A stretch of 56,560 bases of DNA, taken from Chloracidobacterium sp. UBA3360. GTDB lineage: Bacteria; Acidobacteriota; Blastocatellia; Pyrinomonadales; Pyrinomonadaceae. The translations under genes and the position numbers were made by a program. Positions 41,835 to 49,701 of this stretch are shown piece after piece (the first letter of the stretch is position 1; every line of letters begins with the position of its first letter). The notes below the pieces were generated by a model that made no database searches, was not told the origin of the DNA, and saw only the letters and a list, made by a program, of their open reading frames with translations. The DNA is taken from assembly GCA_002360555.1 (NCBI GenBank), contig DEQS01000036.1:1-56560 (forward strand). Direction: 5' to 3'.

Positions 41835-42980
41835 TCAAAGAGACTTAAGAAGATTTTTTGCGATAACGATCCGCTGTATTTCGCTCGTGCCTTCGCCGAT
41901 CGTGCAAAGCTTTGAGTCGCGCCAGTATTTTTCGGCAGGGTAATCCTTTGTATAGCCGTAGCCACCGTGGATCTGGATCGACTCTTCCGATACGCGAACG
42001 GCCGTTTCGGAAGCGTAGAGCTTTGCCATCGCAGATTTTTGCGTGACGGGCTTTCCTGCGTCTTTGGTTGCGGCGGCTTGTTGGGTAAGCAATCTGGCAC
42101 ACTCGATCTGCGTTGCCATATCGGCAAGCTTGAACTGAATTGCTTGAAACTCAGCGATCGCTTTGCCAAACTGCTGCCGTTCCTGGGCATATTTGACCGC
42201 CGCCTCATACGCTCCCTGAGCGATCCCGACCGACAACGCGGCAATCGAGATGCGGCCGCCGTCGAGGACCTGCATACATTGCAAAAAGCCCTCGCCCTCG
42301 TTGCCGAGCCGGTTTTCGTCTGGGACGATGCAGTCTTCGAAAACTACGGATGCCGTCTCTGACGCACGCATTCCTAGCTTATTTTCTTTTTTATCGCTGC
42401 GAAATCCGTCCATCGATTTGTCAAAAATAAACGCCGAGATGCCGCGATTGCCTTTTTCTTTATCGGTTACGGCGACGGCGACGAGCGTGTTGCAGGCGAT
42501 GGCGTGGGTGATGAAATTTTTCGAGCCGTTCACTTTCCAGCCGTTGTCGGTTCGAACGGCGTTTGTTCGCGTTCCGGCGGAATCCGATCCGGCCTGTGAT
42601 TCGGTCAGTCCCCAGGCACCAAAACTCTCACCGGTAACGAGCGGCACGAGGTATTTTTTCTTTTGCTCCTCGCTGCCAAACATATACAAGTGGTTTGAGC
42701 AGAGCGAATTGTGAGCCGCGACCGACAAGCCGACCGAACCGCAGACGCGGCCGAGTTCCTCAATTATCGTAGCGTATTCGACATAGCCCATCCCGGCCCC
42801 GCCGTATTCCTCAGGAAATAAAACACCCATCAAACCGAGCTCCGCGAGCTTTGGACGCAGTTCCTCAGGGAAATGTTGTTCTTCGTCCCATTCCATCACG
42901 TGTGGCTTGATCTCGCTCTCGGCAAATTCGCGGATGCTGTATTTTATTTGTTGCTGCTCTTCGCTCAATTCAAAGTTCAT
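41835..42980 (-). CDS. acyl-CoA dehydrogenase
   Basis: A 381-residue FAD enzyme of the short/medium-chain or 2-methyl-branched type, oxidising acyl-CoA to 2-enoyl-CoA. The N-terminal helical domain (LSEEQQQIKYSIREFAE), the FAD/substrate stretch WGLTESQAGSDSAGTRT and the C-terminal IHGGYGYTKDYPAEKYWRD and IGEGTSEIQRIVIA are complete; the Glu in GEGTS is the usual catalytic base. The chain-length preference cannot be set. Placed near the methylmalonyl-CoA genes, it may feed propionyl-CoA from branched or odd chains. Confidence 0.94.
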   Translation of the reverse strand: MNFELSEEQQQIKYSIREFAESEIKPHVMEWDEEQHFPEELRPKLAELGLMGVLFPEEYGGAGMGYVEYATIIEELGRVCGSVGLSVAAHNSLCSNHLYMFGSEEQKKKYLVPLVTGESFGAWGLTESQAGSDSAGTRTNAVRTDNGWKVNGSKNFITHAIACNTLVAVAVTDKEKGNRGISAFIFDKSMDGFRSDKKENKLGMRASETASVVFEDCIVPDENRLGNEGEGFLQCMQVLDGGRISIAALSVGIAQGAYEAAVKYAQERQQFGKAIAEFQAIQFKLADMATQIECARLLTQQAAATKDAGKPVTQKSAMAKLYASETAVRVSEESIQIHGGYGYTKDYPAEKYWRDSKLCTIGEGTSEIQRIVIAKNLLKSL

Positions 42981-43050
42981 AAATGTCTGTATAACGAATG
43001 ATTATGCTGACATAACATATTATTTTAGGCAAATTTGTTAGACTTTTTGT

Positions 43051-43485
43051 ATGAACGAGAATATATTGACGACGGACGCTCAGATAAAAGAGTTGCTTGA
43101 GCACACAAAAACGATTGCCATTTTGGGCATCAAACCTGAGTCGCACGCCGATCAGCCAGCTTTCTACGTGCCGAAATATTTGGCGGACGCGGGTTACGAC
43201 ATCATTCCCGTTCCGGTCTATTACCCTGATGTGACCGAGATTTTAGGTAAACCCGTTTATCGCGATCTGACCCAAATACCGGGCGAGATCGATCTGCTCA
43301 ACGTCTTTCGCCGTAGCGAAGACGTCCCAAAACATACGCAGGATATTTTGGCGAAACGGCCAAAAGCAGTGTGGTTTCAGCTGGGGATAAGGAACGACGA
43401 TGTCGCAAAAGAACTGGCGGAGGCGGGGATCAAGGTCGTCCAGGACGCCTGTCTGTTGGTCGTGCATCGCCTCCTGATGCGTTAG
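43051..43485 (+). CDS. CoA-binding (YccU-like) protein
   Basis: A 144-residue Rossmann-like CoA-binding domain protein: IAILGIKPESHADQPAFYVPKYL at the start, then YDIIPVPVYYPDVTEILGKPVYRDL and the end AEAGIKVVQDACLLVVHR. The whole family length is present. Its function is not established. Its last 56 coding bases overlap the end of the convergent rluB-like gene. Confidence 0.9.
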   Translation: MNENILTTDAQIKELLEHTKTIAILGIKPESHADQPAFYVPKYLADAGYDIIPVPVYYPDVTEILGKPVYRDLTQIPGEIDLLNVFRRSEDVPKHTQDILAKRPKAVWFQLGIRNDDVAKELAEAGIKVVQDACLLVVHRLLMR

Positions 43486-44224
43486 ATTTTGCGGGCTTTC
43501 GCGGTGTCATGCTGGTCAGCGACGCCACCTCTTCGGCGGTCAGATCGCGTGTTTGTCCGGTTTTTAGATACGGGTCGGCGACGGTGCCGATCTTTGTTCG
43601 CCGCAGTTTGACGACCGAGTTTCCGACCGCGTCAAACATCTTGCGGATCTGCTGATTGTGCCCCTCGTACAGCGTCACCTCGTACCAGCCATTCTTGTCG
43701 GTCGGCTTTAGGTCTTTGATCTCGGCGGGCGCTGTTTTATAGCCGTCCTCAAGCACCAATCCGCGTCGCAACTTATTGATAGCATTGCTGTTTGGCAGGC
43801 CCTTGACCTTTACCTCATAAACCTTTGGTATCGCTTTTGAACTCGCTACATGGTTAGTGAAATTGCCGTCGTTGGTGAGGATGATGAGCCCCTCGGTGTT
43901 GTAATCGAGTCGGCCAACAGGGTGCAGCTTGCCCTTGCCTTTTACCAGATCGGTCACAAGTTTGCGCCCTTCGGGGTCGGCGGCACTCGAAAGATAGCCT
44001 TTTGGTTTGTTCAGCAGAACATAATAATTCTGCCGCCCGCTGATCTTTGCGTTGATTAGCTTGCCGCGAACTTTGATATGGTCTTTTTCCGGATCAGCCT
44101 TGGTCCCAAGCTCGGTCACGATCTCGCCATTGACCGACACTTCGCCCGCCAGTATTATCTGCTCTGCTGCTCGCCGCGAGGCAAGGCCCGCTTGGGCGAT
44201 AAGTTTTTGTAATCTTTCATTCAC
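43430..44224 (-). CDS. rluB: rRNA pseudouridine synthase, RluB/RsuA family
   Basis: A 264-residue enzyme. An S4 RNA-binding domain occupies residues 2-60 (RLQKLIAQAGLASRRAAEQ), followed by the synthase domain with catalytic D107 in GRLDYNTEGLI and LYEGHNQQIRKMF. RluB (23S U2605) is the most likely member; RluE/F and RsuA are alternatives. The start is GTG at 44224. The 20-residue basic tail (after TPRKPAKS) is encoded antisense to the CoA-binding gene's end. It follows scpB across a repeat element, the usual ScpA-ScpB-RluB order. Confidence 0.92.
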   Translation of the reverse strand: MNERLQKLIAQAGLASRRAAEQIILAGEVSVNGEIVTELGTKADPEKDHIKVRGKLINAKISGRQNYYVLLNKPKGYLSSAADPEGRKLVTDLVKGKGKLHPVGRLDYNTEGLIILTNDGNFTNHVASSKAIPKVYEVKVKGLPNSNAINKLRRGLVLEDGYKTAPAEIKDLKPTDKNGWYEVTLYEGHNQQIRKMFDAVGNSVVKLRRTKIGTVADPYLKTGQTRDLTAEEVASLTSMTPRKPAKSNASGGDARPTDRRPGRP

Positions 44225-44235
44225 ACTTAGATATT

Positions 44236-44310
44236 ACCGCAGAGACGCTGAGACGCAGAGAGGGGAAGTGATTTGGTTCAGTTTTCTCTGCGTCTTTGCG
44301 TCTCTGCGGT
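44236..44310. repeat. long inverted repeat, CCGCAGAGACGC family, copy 2
   Basis: 25-bp arms at 44236-44260 and 44286-44310 pair with two mismatches around a 25-base spacer. Units step by 8 bp (CGCAGAGA, CGCTGAGA, CGCAGAG). On the minus strand it begins directly after the scpB TAA codon. The arms match copy 1 at 29361 almost base for base, but the spacer differs. Confidence 0.92.
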
Positions 44311-44877
44311 TTAATTGACTAGATCTTCGAAATCTTCGATCGAGGGAAGTTCGGACAAATCTTTCAACCCAAACTGAACCAGAAAATCTTTTGACGTGCC
44401 GTATTGCATCGGGCGGCCGACGGCTTCTTTGCGGCCTTTGGCGACGATGAGCCGGCGGTCGAGTAGGGTTTTAATGGCGGAGGCTGATTGGACGCCGCGG
44501 ATCTCAAGTATCTCGGGCACGGTCACCGGCTGTTTGTAAGCGATGACGGCGAGTGTTTCGAGCGACGCTAGTGAAAGCTTTGCATTTGGACGAGTTTTTA
44601 AGAATTTGCGGACCTCTTCGTGGTATTCGGTTCTCGTCCCTAATTGCCAACCACCGGCGATCTCGCGGATCTGCAACCCGCTGTCACGACCCTCATATTC
44701 GGACTGTAGCTGCTCGATGGCGGCTTGGATGCTATCGCGTTCTTCTTCTAAAACCTCGGCAAGGACACGCGTTGAGATAGGCTCATCCGCGACAAATATC
44801 AACGCCTCGACGATCGCGACAAGCTCAGTCGGCGTGCGTGACGGTTTTTCAGAAACCTCTAGAACTTCAAGATCCAT
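44311..44877 (-). CDS. scpB: segregation and condensation protein B
   Basis: A 188-residue kleisin-associated winged-helix protein of the SMC-ScpAB complex. Two winged helices are visible: IVEALIFVADEPISTRVLAEVLEE and LETLAVIAYKQPVTVPEILEIRGV with SASAIKTLLDRRLIVAKGRKEAVGRP. The frame is open to a TTG at 44883, but ATG 44877 is the better start. It lies in the order scpA, scpB, rluB on this strand, separated by repeat elements rather than overlaps. Confidence 0.94.
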   Translation of the reverse strand: MDLEVLEVSEKPSRTPTELVAIVEALIFVADEPISTRVLAEVLEEERDSIQAAIEQLQSEYEGRDSGLQIREIAGGWQLGTRTEYHEEVRKFLKTRPNAKLSLASLETLAVIAYKQPVTVPEILEIRGVQSASAIKTLLDRRLIVAKGRKEAVGRPMQYGTSKDFLVQFGLKDLSELPSIEDFEDLVN

Positions 44878-44907
44878 AAGCAAATTCTACCGCAGAAAAG
44901 GAAATTA

Positions 44908-45009
44908 ACCGCAGATGGACGCGGATAAACGCAAATAAAAGAAATATACGGTCATATCAGCCGACCAAATAAAATTTCTTATCTGCGTTCATCTGCGTTT
45001 ATCTGCGGT
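44908..45009. repeat. long inverted repeat of ACGCAGATAA units
   Basis: The left arm at 44908-44945 and the right arm at 44974-45009 pair over about 36 bp with a few mismatches and a 2-base bulge, around a 28-base spacer. Units step by 10 bp (CGCAGATGGA, CGCGGATAAA, CGCAAATAAA). A partial extra ACCGCAG lies at 44889-44895. It fills the gap between scpA and scpB. Confidence 0.9.
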
Positions 45010-45021
45010 AAAAACTCCTAT

Positions 45022-45816
45022 TCAAACTTTCCTCAAAATAATATCCCCAAATGTCTTGTTTTGCAGCAATTTCACGGTCTCGGCGCGGACGATCTCGAGC
45101 ACGGCGATGAATGCTGTCACAAGCTCACGACGTGAATGCATCTCCTCGAAAAACTCTAAAAGATTGACCTCGCCGAACTCGAAAATTCTCGCCTTCAGAT
45201 TTTTGATCATATCGGCGAGCGAGATCTCTTCGCGCTGGATCTCCATTTTGACTTCGTCCACGTGACGGGCGACGATCTTTTGAAAAACCGTCAGCAGATC
45301 AAAGACCGACGCGTCGATCTCGGCGTTATTCTCGTCCGATTCGATCGGGCCGCGAGGGAAAATGGCCGCTTCGATGGTCGAACGCTCGTGCAGCATACCG
45401 GCGGCACTTTTGAATTTTTCGTATTCCAGCAGCCGGTCGACCAGCTCCTGACGCGGGTCTTCCATCTCCTCATCGTCCGCCGCAAGAGCCGGGTCGCGGG
45501 GCAGCAGCATCTTTGATTTGATCTCGATCAGCGTCGCTGCCATCACGAGAAAATCAGCCGCCACGGCGATGTCTAACCGCTTCATCAAACGGATATATTC
45601 CAGATATTTCTCTGTAATGCGGGCGATCGGGATGTCAAAAATGTCGGCTTGCTCTTGCCGGATGAGATACAGCAACAGGTCGAGCGGCCCGGCAAATTCG
45701 CCAAGCTTGATCTTCAGCTCGTCGGTCCCGCCGGACATTATCTCGGCGGTTTCTTTATGAAAATCAAAGCTAAATTGTTCGTCTTTCTCAGTCAAGATCG
45801 TCTCCGTCAACGGCAT
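45022..45816 (-). CDS. scpA: segregation and condensation protein A
   Basis: A 264-residue kleisin of the SMC-ScpAB complex. The N-terminal IKLGEFAGPLDLLLYLIRQ binds the SMC neck; EYIRLMKRLDIAVAADFLVMAATLIEIKSKMLLP is the diagnostic stretch. The C-terminal winged helix ends the protein (FLEEMHSRRELVTAFIAVLEI). The start shown overlaps the upstream DUF2237 gene by 29 bp. An internal ATG at 45738 would remove a 26-residue non-conserved extension and is a real alternative. Confidence 0.94.
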   Translation of the reverse strand: MPLTETILTEKDEQFSFDFHKETAEIMSGGTDELKIKLGEFAGPLDLLLYLIRQEQADIFDIPIARITEKYLEYIRLMKRLDIAVAADFLVMAATLIEIKSKMLLPRDPALAADDEEMEDPRQELVDRLLEYEKFKSAAGMLHERSTIEAAIFPRGPIESDENNAEIDASVFDLLTVFQKIVARHVDEVKMEIQREEISLADMIKNLKARIFEFGEVNLLEFFEEMHSRRELVTAFIAVLEIVRAETVKLLQNKTFGDIILRKV

Positions 45817-46207
45817 AACGCTTTAGATCATCGAGACTTACAACCGTCAAAGCCGCCTCGTGCGTCGCCTCTAGATAGACCTGTGGAGCCATGCCCGCGT
45901 TCAACGCCTCACGCCAGCGGAGCATACACAGACACCATTTATCGCCATGCTTGAGCCCCGGAAAAGCATACTGCGGCATCGGCGTCGAGAGGTCATTGCC
46001 CGCAGATTTTGAAAACGCCAAAAAATCGTCCGTCGCCCTGATGCAGACCGTATGACGCCCGGTATCGTCGATGCCCGTGCGGCAATATCCATCTCGGTAA
46101 AAACCGGTCATTGGATCAGTGCAGCACGATTCGAGAGTGCCGCCGAGGACGTTCTTAGGTTTTGGGGCGTGGCCATTGCCATTGCCGTTTCCGTTTGTAT
46201 AGCTCAT
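45788..46207 (-). CDS. DUF2237-family protein
   Basis: A 139-residue cysteine-containing protein of unknown function. After a Gly/Asn repeat of (GN)4 type come NVLGGTLESCCTDPMTGFYRDGYC, where the family begins, DTGRHTVCIRAT, DLSTPMPQYAFPGLKHGDKWCLC and the end YLEATHEAALTVV. The three Cys clusters are typical of DUF2237. It overlaps scpA, so the pair is translated together. Confidence 0.9.
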   Translation of the reverse strand: MSYTNGNGNGNGHAPKPKNVLGGTLESCCTDPMTGFYRDGYCRTGIDDTGRHTVCIRATDDFLAFSKSAGNDLSTPMPQYAFPGLKHGDKWCLCMLRWREALNAGMAPQVYLEATHEAALTVVSLDDLKRYAVDGDDLD

Positions 46208-46215
46208 AAATTTTC

Positions 46216-46281
46216 ACCACATAGAAACATAGAACACATAGCGGGAATCAGGCTTCTATGTGTCCTATGTTTCTATGTGGT
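46216..46281. repeat. long inverted repeat, ACCACATAGAAACATAG family
   Basis: 26-bp arms at 46216-46241 and 46256-46281 pair with a single mismatch around a 14-base spacer. Units are ACATAGAA and ACATAGAAC, stepping by 8-9 bp. On the minus strand the first base of the arm is the last A of the ArsC-like gene's TAA, so the element overlaps that stop codon. Confidence 0.92.
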
Positions 46282-46625
46282 TATAGGATCTCCAAAGCCT
46301 TTTCGATCGGTCTTGCCAGCACCGCTTTGTCACCAACCTCGACTATTGGACGCTGGATGATCGACGGATATTTGACCATGGCCGCGAACACATCTTTGTC
46401 GCTCGAATTTTTGTTGATTCCCGAGAGCTTGAAATCCGGCTCGGCACGCCGCAATACGTCGAAAGGCTTCATACCCGTCTTTTTCAACAATGCGGTTAGC
46501 TTACTCTCAGTAAAAGGCTCGATAAAATAGTTGACCTTTTCCCAATCGACGCCGTTGGCAATAAACAGCTTATTCAGATTTCGGCACGTCGTGCAGGTCG
46601 GTTTTTCGTAAACGGTAATTTTCAT
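46281..46625 (-). CDS. ArsC/Spx-family thioredoxin-fold protein
   Basis: A 114-residue protein. The N-terminal EKPTCTTCRNLNKLFIANG has a CTTC motif where arsenate reductases have CxxS or a single active Cys. VNYFIEPFTESKLTALLKK and PIVEVGDKAVLARPIEKALEIL complete the ArsC/YffB/Spx fold. Whether it reduces arsenate is unclear: no ars genes are near and the CxxC is closer to redox or Spx-type members. The ATG overlaps the trpS stop by one base (TGATG). Confidence 0.88.
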   Translation of the reverse strand: MKITVYEKPTCTTCRNLNKLFIANGVDWEKVNYFIEPFTESKLTALLKKTGMKPFDVLRRAEPDFKLSGINKNSSDKDVFAAMVKYPSIIQRPIVEVGDKAVLARPIEKALEIL

Positions 46626-47599
46626 CACTTGATACCTGTTTTCTTATAAACATCTTGCAATGTTTCCGAGGCGATCGAGCGGGCTTTTTCAGCACCGCGT
46701 TTTAGGATCGCATCGAGCGAAGCGTCGTCGTACTCTTTGATCCGTACCTGAAATGGCCGGAGGAATTCGACGACCGTTTCGGCAAGCTGGCCTTTGAAAT
46801 CGCCGTAGCCTGAGCCTGCGAAATGGGCGACACATTCGTCCGCCGTCTTGCCGCTCAAAAGCTGATATATCGTGAGCAGGTTTTTGATCGCGGGCCGCGT
46901 TTCGTCAAAGTTGATGTCGGTGCCGCTGTCCGTGACGGCGCGTTTTATTTTTTTGGTGATCGTGTCGGCGTCATCAAGCAAAAAGATCGAGCCGTTCAGA
47001 TTTTCATCCGATTTCGACATCTTTTTCGCCGGATCCTGCAATGACATTATCTTTGCCCCGACCGGCGGAATAAAAGGCTCAGGAATTTTAAAAGTATCAC
47101 CAAAATCGCGATTGAAACGCTCAGCAAGATCGCGAGTCAGCTCAAGATGCTGTTTCTGGTCTTGGCCGATCGGCACGAGGTCGGTTTGATAAAGCAAAAT
47201 GTCGGCAGCCATTAGGACTGGATAAGTGAAAAGGCCGACGCCTGCCCTTTCATTTCCTTTACCTTTATCTTTGAACTGAGTCATCCTCTCCAATTCACCC
47301 ATCCGAGTCAGGCATGAGAGAACCCACGTGAGTTCTGCGTGTTCGGGCACATCGGACTGGATAAAGATCGTGCATTTTTCCGGATCGACTCCGGCGGCGA
47401 GGTAGATGCGGGCGAGGTCGAGCGTTTTTTGACGTAAAACTTTCGGGTCCTGCGGCAGCGTGATGGCGTGGAGATTGACGATACAGTAAAACGACGCGTA
47501 CTCGTCCTGCAGCGCCACCCAATTTTTGAGAGCACCGAGATAATTACCGATATGAAGCTCGCCTGTCGGCTGAGCGCCGCTGAAAATTCGCTTTTTCAT
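46625..47599 (-). CDS. trpS: tryptophanyl-tRNA synthetase
   Basis: A 324-residue class I synthetase charging tRNA-Trp. The ATP-binding HIGH-type motif is HIGN at 16-19 and KMSKS lies at 193-197. TYPVLMAADILLY and PIGQDQKQHLELTRDLAERFN are typical TrpRS substrate loops. Length is typical for the bacterial enzyme. It is 3 bp after the site-2 protease gene and runs into the ArsC-like gene. Confidence 0.96.
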   Translation of the reverse strand: MKKRIFSGAQPTGELHIGNYLGALKNWVALQDEYASFYCIVNLHAITLPQDPKVLRQKTLDLARIYLAAGVDPEKCTIFIQSDVPEHAELTWVLSCLTRMGELERMTQFKDKGKGNERAGVGLFTYPVLMAADILLYQTDLVPIGQDQKQHLELTRDLAERFNRDFGDTFKIPEPFIPPVGAKIMSLQDPAKKMSKSDENLNGSIFLLDDADTITKKIKRAVTDSGTDINFDETRPAIKNLLTIYQLLSGKTADECVAHFAGSGYGDFKGQLAETVVEFLRPFQVRIKEYDDASLDAILKRGAEKARSIASETLQDVYKKTGIK

Positions 47600-47602
47600 C
47601 TA

Positions 47603-48295
47603 TCAAAACCAACGGGTGTAGAGCAGGTAATCGACAAAGATATAAAACGGATACATCACCAGCCCGATCACGCCCATATAAACAAGAAGCATTAGTATCA
47701 GGAAGCCGTATTGTTCGAGCAGGTCAAATATCGGATTAAAACTCGCGGGCAAAAATGTCTGCAACACCTTGCTGCCGTCTAGCGGCGGGAAGGGAAGCAG
47801 ATTAAAGACCGCGAGCGAAACATTCAGAAAGATCAAATAATTGAGGAAAATCACACCGACTTTAACAATGCCTTCGCGTGCATTGGCAGCATTTATCGCA
47901 CCTGTTTCGAGTAGCGTTTTGAATATCGCAAAGCCGATCGTCGCCAATATCAGGTTAGCCCCGATCCCGGCGATCGAAACCATTACATTTGCCTGTTTAT
48001 ATTTGGTCCAGTTGCGGGGATTGACCGGAGTTGGCTTTCCCCAGCCGATTAGAGGGACGCGCGCTCCGGTCGTAAATGTTAGTACAAAACTCGCGATCGG
48101 TATCAACAGCGTGCCGATCGGGTCGGTGTGGGCAACCGGATTTATGGTGACGCGGCCGAGCATATACGCCGTGTCATCACCATATTTCATTGACATCCAG
48201 GCATGGCCCGCTTCGTGACAAGAGATCGCGAGCAGCAAGACGACGATATAAGGAATTAGGTTGCTGAGTAGATTTACAAGATCAAAATTTTCCAT
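47603..48295 (-). CDS. M50-type (site-2 protease family) membrane metallopeptidase
   Basis: A 230-residue intramembrane zinc protease with about six membrane helices. The zinc motif HEAGH is at 27-31 and the third-ligand region NLLPFPPLDGSKVL near 165-178. No PDZ or CBS domain is present, so it is the minimal form found in many bacteria. Substrates are unknown; relatives cut membrane-bound regulators. It is divergent from the ATP-grasp gene. Confidence 0.92.
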   Translation of the reverse strand: MENFDLVNLLSNLIPYIVVLLLAISCHEAGHAWMSMKYGDDTAYMLGRVTINPVAHTDPIGTLLIPIASFVLTFTTGARVPLIGWGKPTPVNPRNWTKYKQANVMVSIAGIGANLILATIGFAIFKTLLETGAINAANAREGIVKVGVIFLNYLIFLNVSLAVFNLLPFPPLDGSKVLQTFLPASFNPIFDLLEQYGFLILMLLVYMGVIGLVMYPFYIFVDYLLYTRWF

Positions 48296-48443
48296 AAAAA
48301 CAATTACTTAGCTGAACCAATTCCTACGATAAAACTCGCATTTTTGTTGTCTCAATTGCTAAATTGTGACATTCTTTTCATTCAAAGAAAAATCTCTCGT
48401 TGAGAAAATGGATGCCGCTGGTGGGCTTTCTACCTTGAGGACT

Positions 48444-49655
48444 ATGAAGAAGCATATCGTCTGCATCGCCAGCGAACATAAGGGCAACGAGTTTCTCGAA
48501 GAAGCTCATAATGCCGGTTGGCACGTCACGCTCGTAACGCGAAAAAAGCTGCTTGACTATCCGTGGGCGTGGACGGCGATCAATGACGCAAAGACGGTCG
48601 AGGACGATGCATTTCCGGGCGATTATGTCCGCGTCGTAACAAATATCGCGGGTTCGAGGCCGATCGACAACGTCGTCGGCCTGGATGAATTTGACGTCCT
48701 GACCGCCGCGATGGCCCGCGAACACCTAAACCTGCCCGGCATGAGCCGTTCACACGCGCTCAGATTTCGCGACAAATTAACGATGCGGGGCATTGCTTCG
48801 CAAGCCGGTATCGCGTGTCCGGAGTTCACCGGAGCATTTAATGCCGAGGAAATAAATCAGTTTCTCGCTGACGTCCCGGCTCCGTGGATCGTGAAGCCCC
48901 GCCACGAGGTTTCGGCTTTTGGCATCCGCAAATGCGAGACGGCGGACGACGTGTGGAACGTGCTCACAGATCTCGACAACCGCAACAACTGGCGCGACCA
49001 TCCGTCGCAATTCCTGATCGAACGCTTTATCAAGGGCCGCGTTTTTCACGTCGATTCGGTAGTTGTCGACGGCAAGGTCGCGGCGTGCGGCGTCAGCCAA
49101 TACGGCACAACGCCATTTGAAGTGTCGCATTACGGCGGCGTTTTTACCTCGTCGATCGTGCCGTATGGCTCAAAAGAGCGAAAGGCTCTCGAAAAACTCA
49201 ACGTCGAACTGCTCAAGGCTTTTAAGTACGAACGCGGCGTGACGCATGCCGAATTTTTACGGAGCGAAGCCGACGGCAAACTATATTTGCTTGAGGTCGC
49301 ATGCCGAGTCGGCGGGGCGTATATCGCCAACGTGCTCGAGCACGCCTGCGGTTTTAATCTCTGGCGCGAATGGGGAAAACTCGAAACCGAAACCGCTGAA
49401 ACGCCTTATTCGCTGCCTAAACTGCGCAAAGATTTTGCCGGTATCACGCTAGCTCTCGCAAACACCGACGAACCCGACACATCGCATTACGATGACGCCG
49501 AGATCGTCTATAAGGTCAAAAAACCAAAGCACGTCGGGATGATATTTCACTCGACAACGCGCGAGAGGATCGATGAGCTTATCGGCATCTACACCGAGCG
49601 GATCACAAGCGATTTCCTCGCCGTCGCACCGGTTAAAGAACGGTATGACGATTGA
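48444..49655 (+). CDS. ATP-grasp ligase
   Basis: A 403-residue ATP-grasp enzyme (carbamoyl-phosphate-synthase L-chain-like) forming a bond between a carboxylate and an amine or thiol. Seen are an N-terminal Rossmann part (HIVCIASEHKGNEFLEEAH), a central stretch PWIVKPRHEVSAFGIRKC for nucleotide grip, SQFLIERFIKGRVFHVDSVV and the metal-binding LYLLEVACRVGGAYIANVLE. The substrate is unknown. The frame is open from GTG 48366, but ATG 48444 has TTGAGG before it and gives the usual family start. Confidence 0.87.
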   Translation: MKKHIVCIASEHKGNEFLEEAHNAGWHVTLVTRKKLLDYPWAWTAINDAKTVEDDAFPGDYVRVVTNIAGSRPIDNVVGLDEFDVLTAAMAREHLNLPGMSRSHALRFRDKLTMRGIASQAGIACPEFTGAFNAEEINQFLADVPAPWIVKPRHEVSAFGIRKCETADDVWNVLTDLDNRNNWRDHPSQFLIERFIKGRVFHVDSVVVDGKVAACGVSQYGTTPFEVSHYGGVFTSSIVPYGSKERKALEKLNVELLKAFKYERGVTHAEFLRSEADGKLYLLEVACRVGGAYIANVLEHACGFNLWREWGKLETETAETPYSLPKLRKDFAGITLALANTDEPDTSHYDDAEIVYKVKKPKHVGMIFHSTTRERIDELIGIYTERITSDFLAVAPVKERYDD

Positions 49656-49701
49656 TGCTATTTCTCATTATCGCTGCCGGTAGCGTATCCTTAGTCTTTT
49701 T

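Noticed and set aside
46281..46625. Arsenic resistance gene
   Set aside because: There is no arsenite exporter or ArsR nearby and the CxxC site differs from classic ArsC, so only the fold is claimed.
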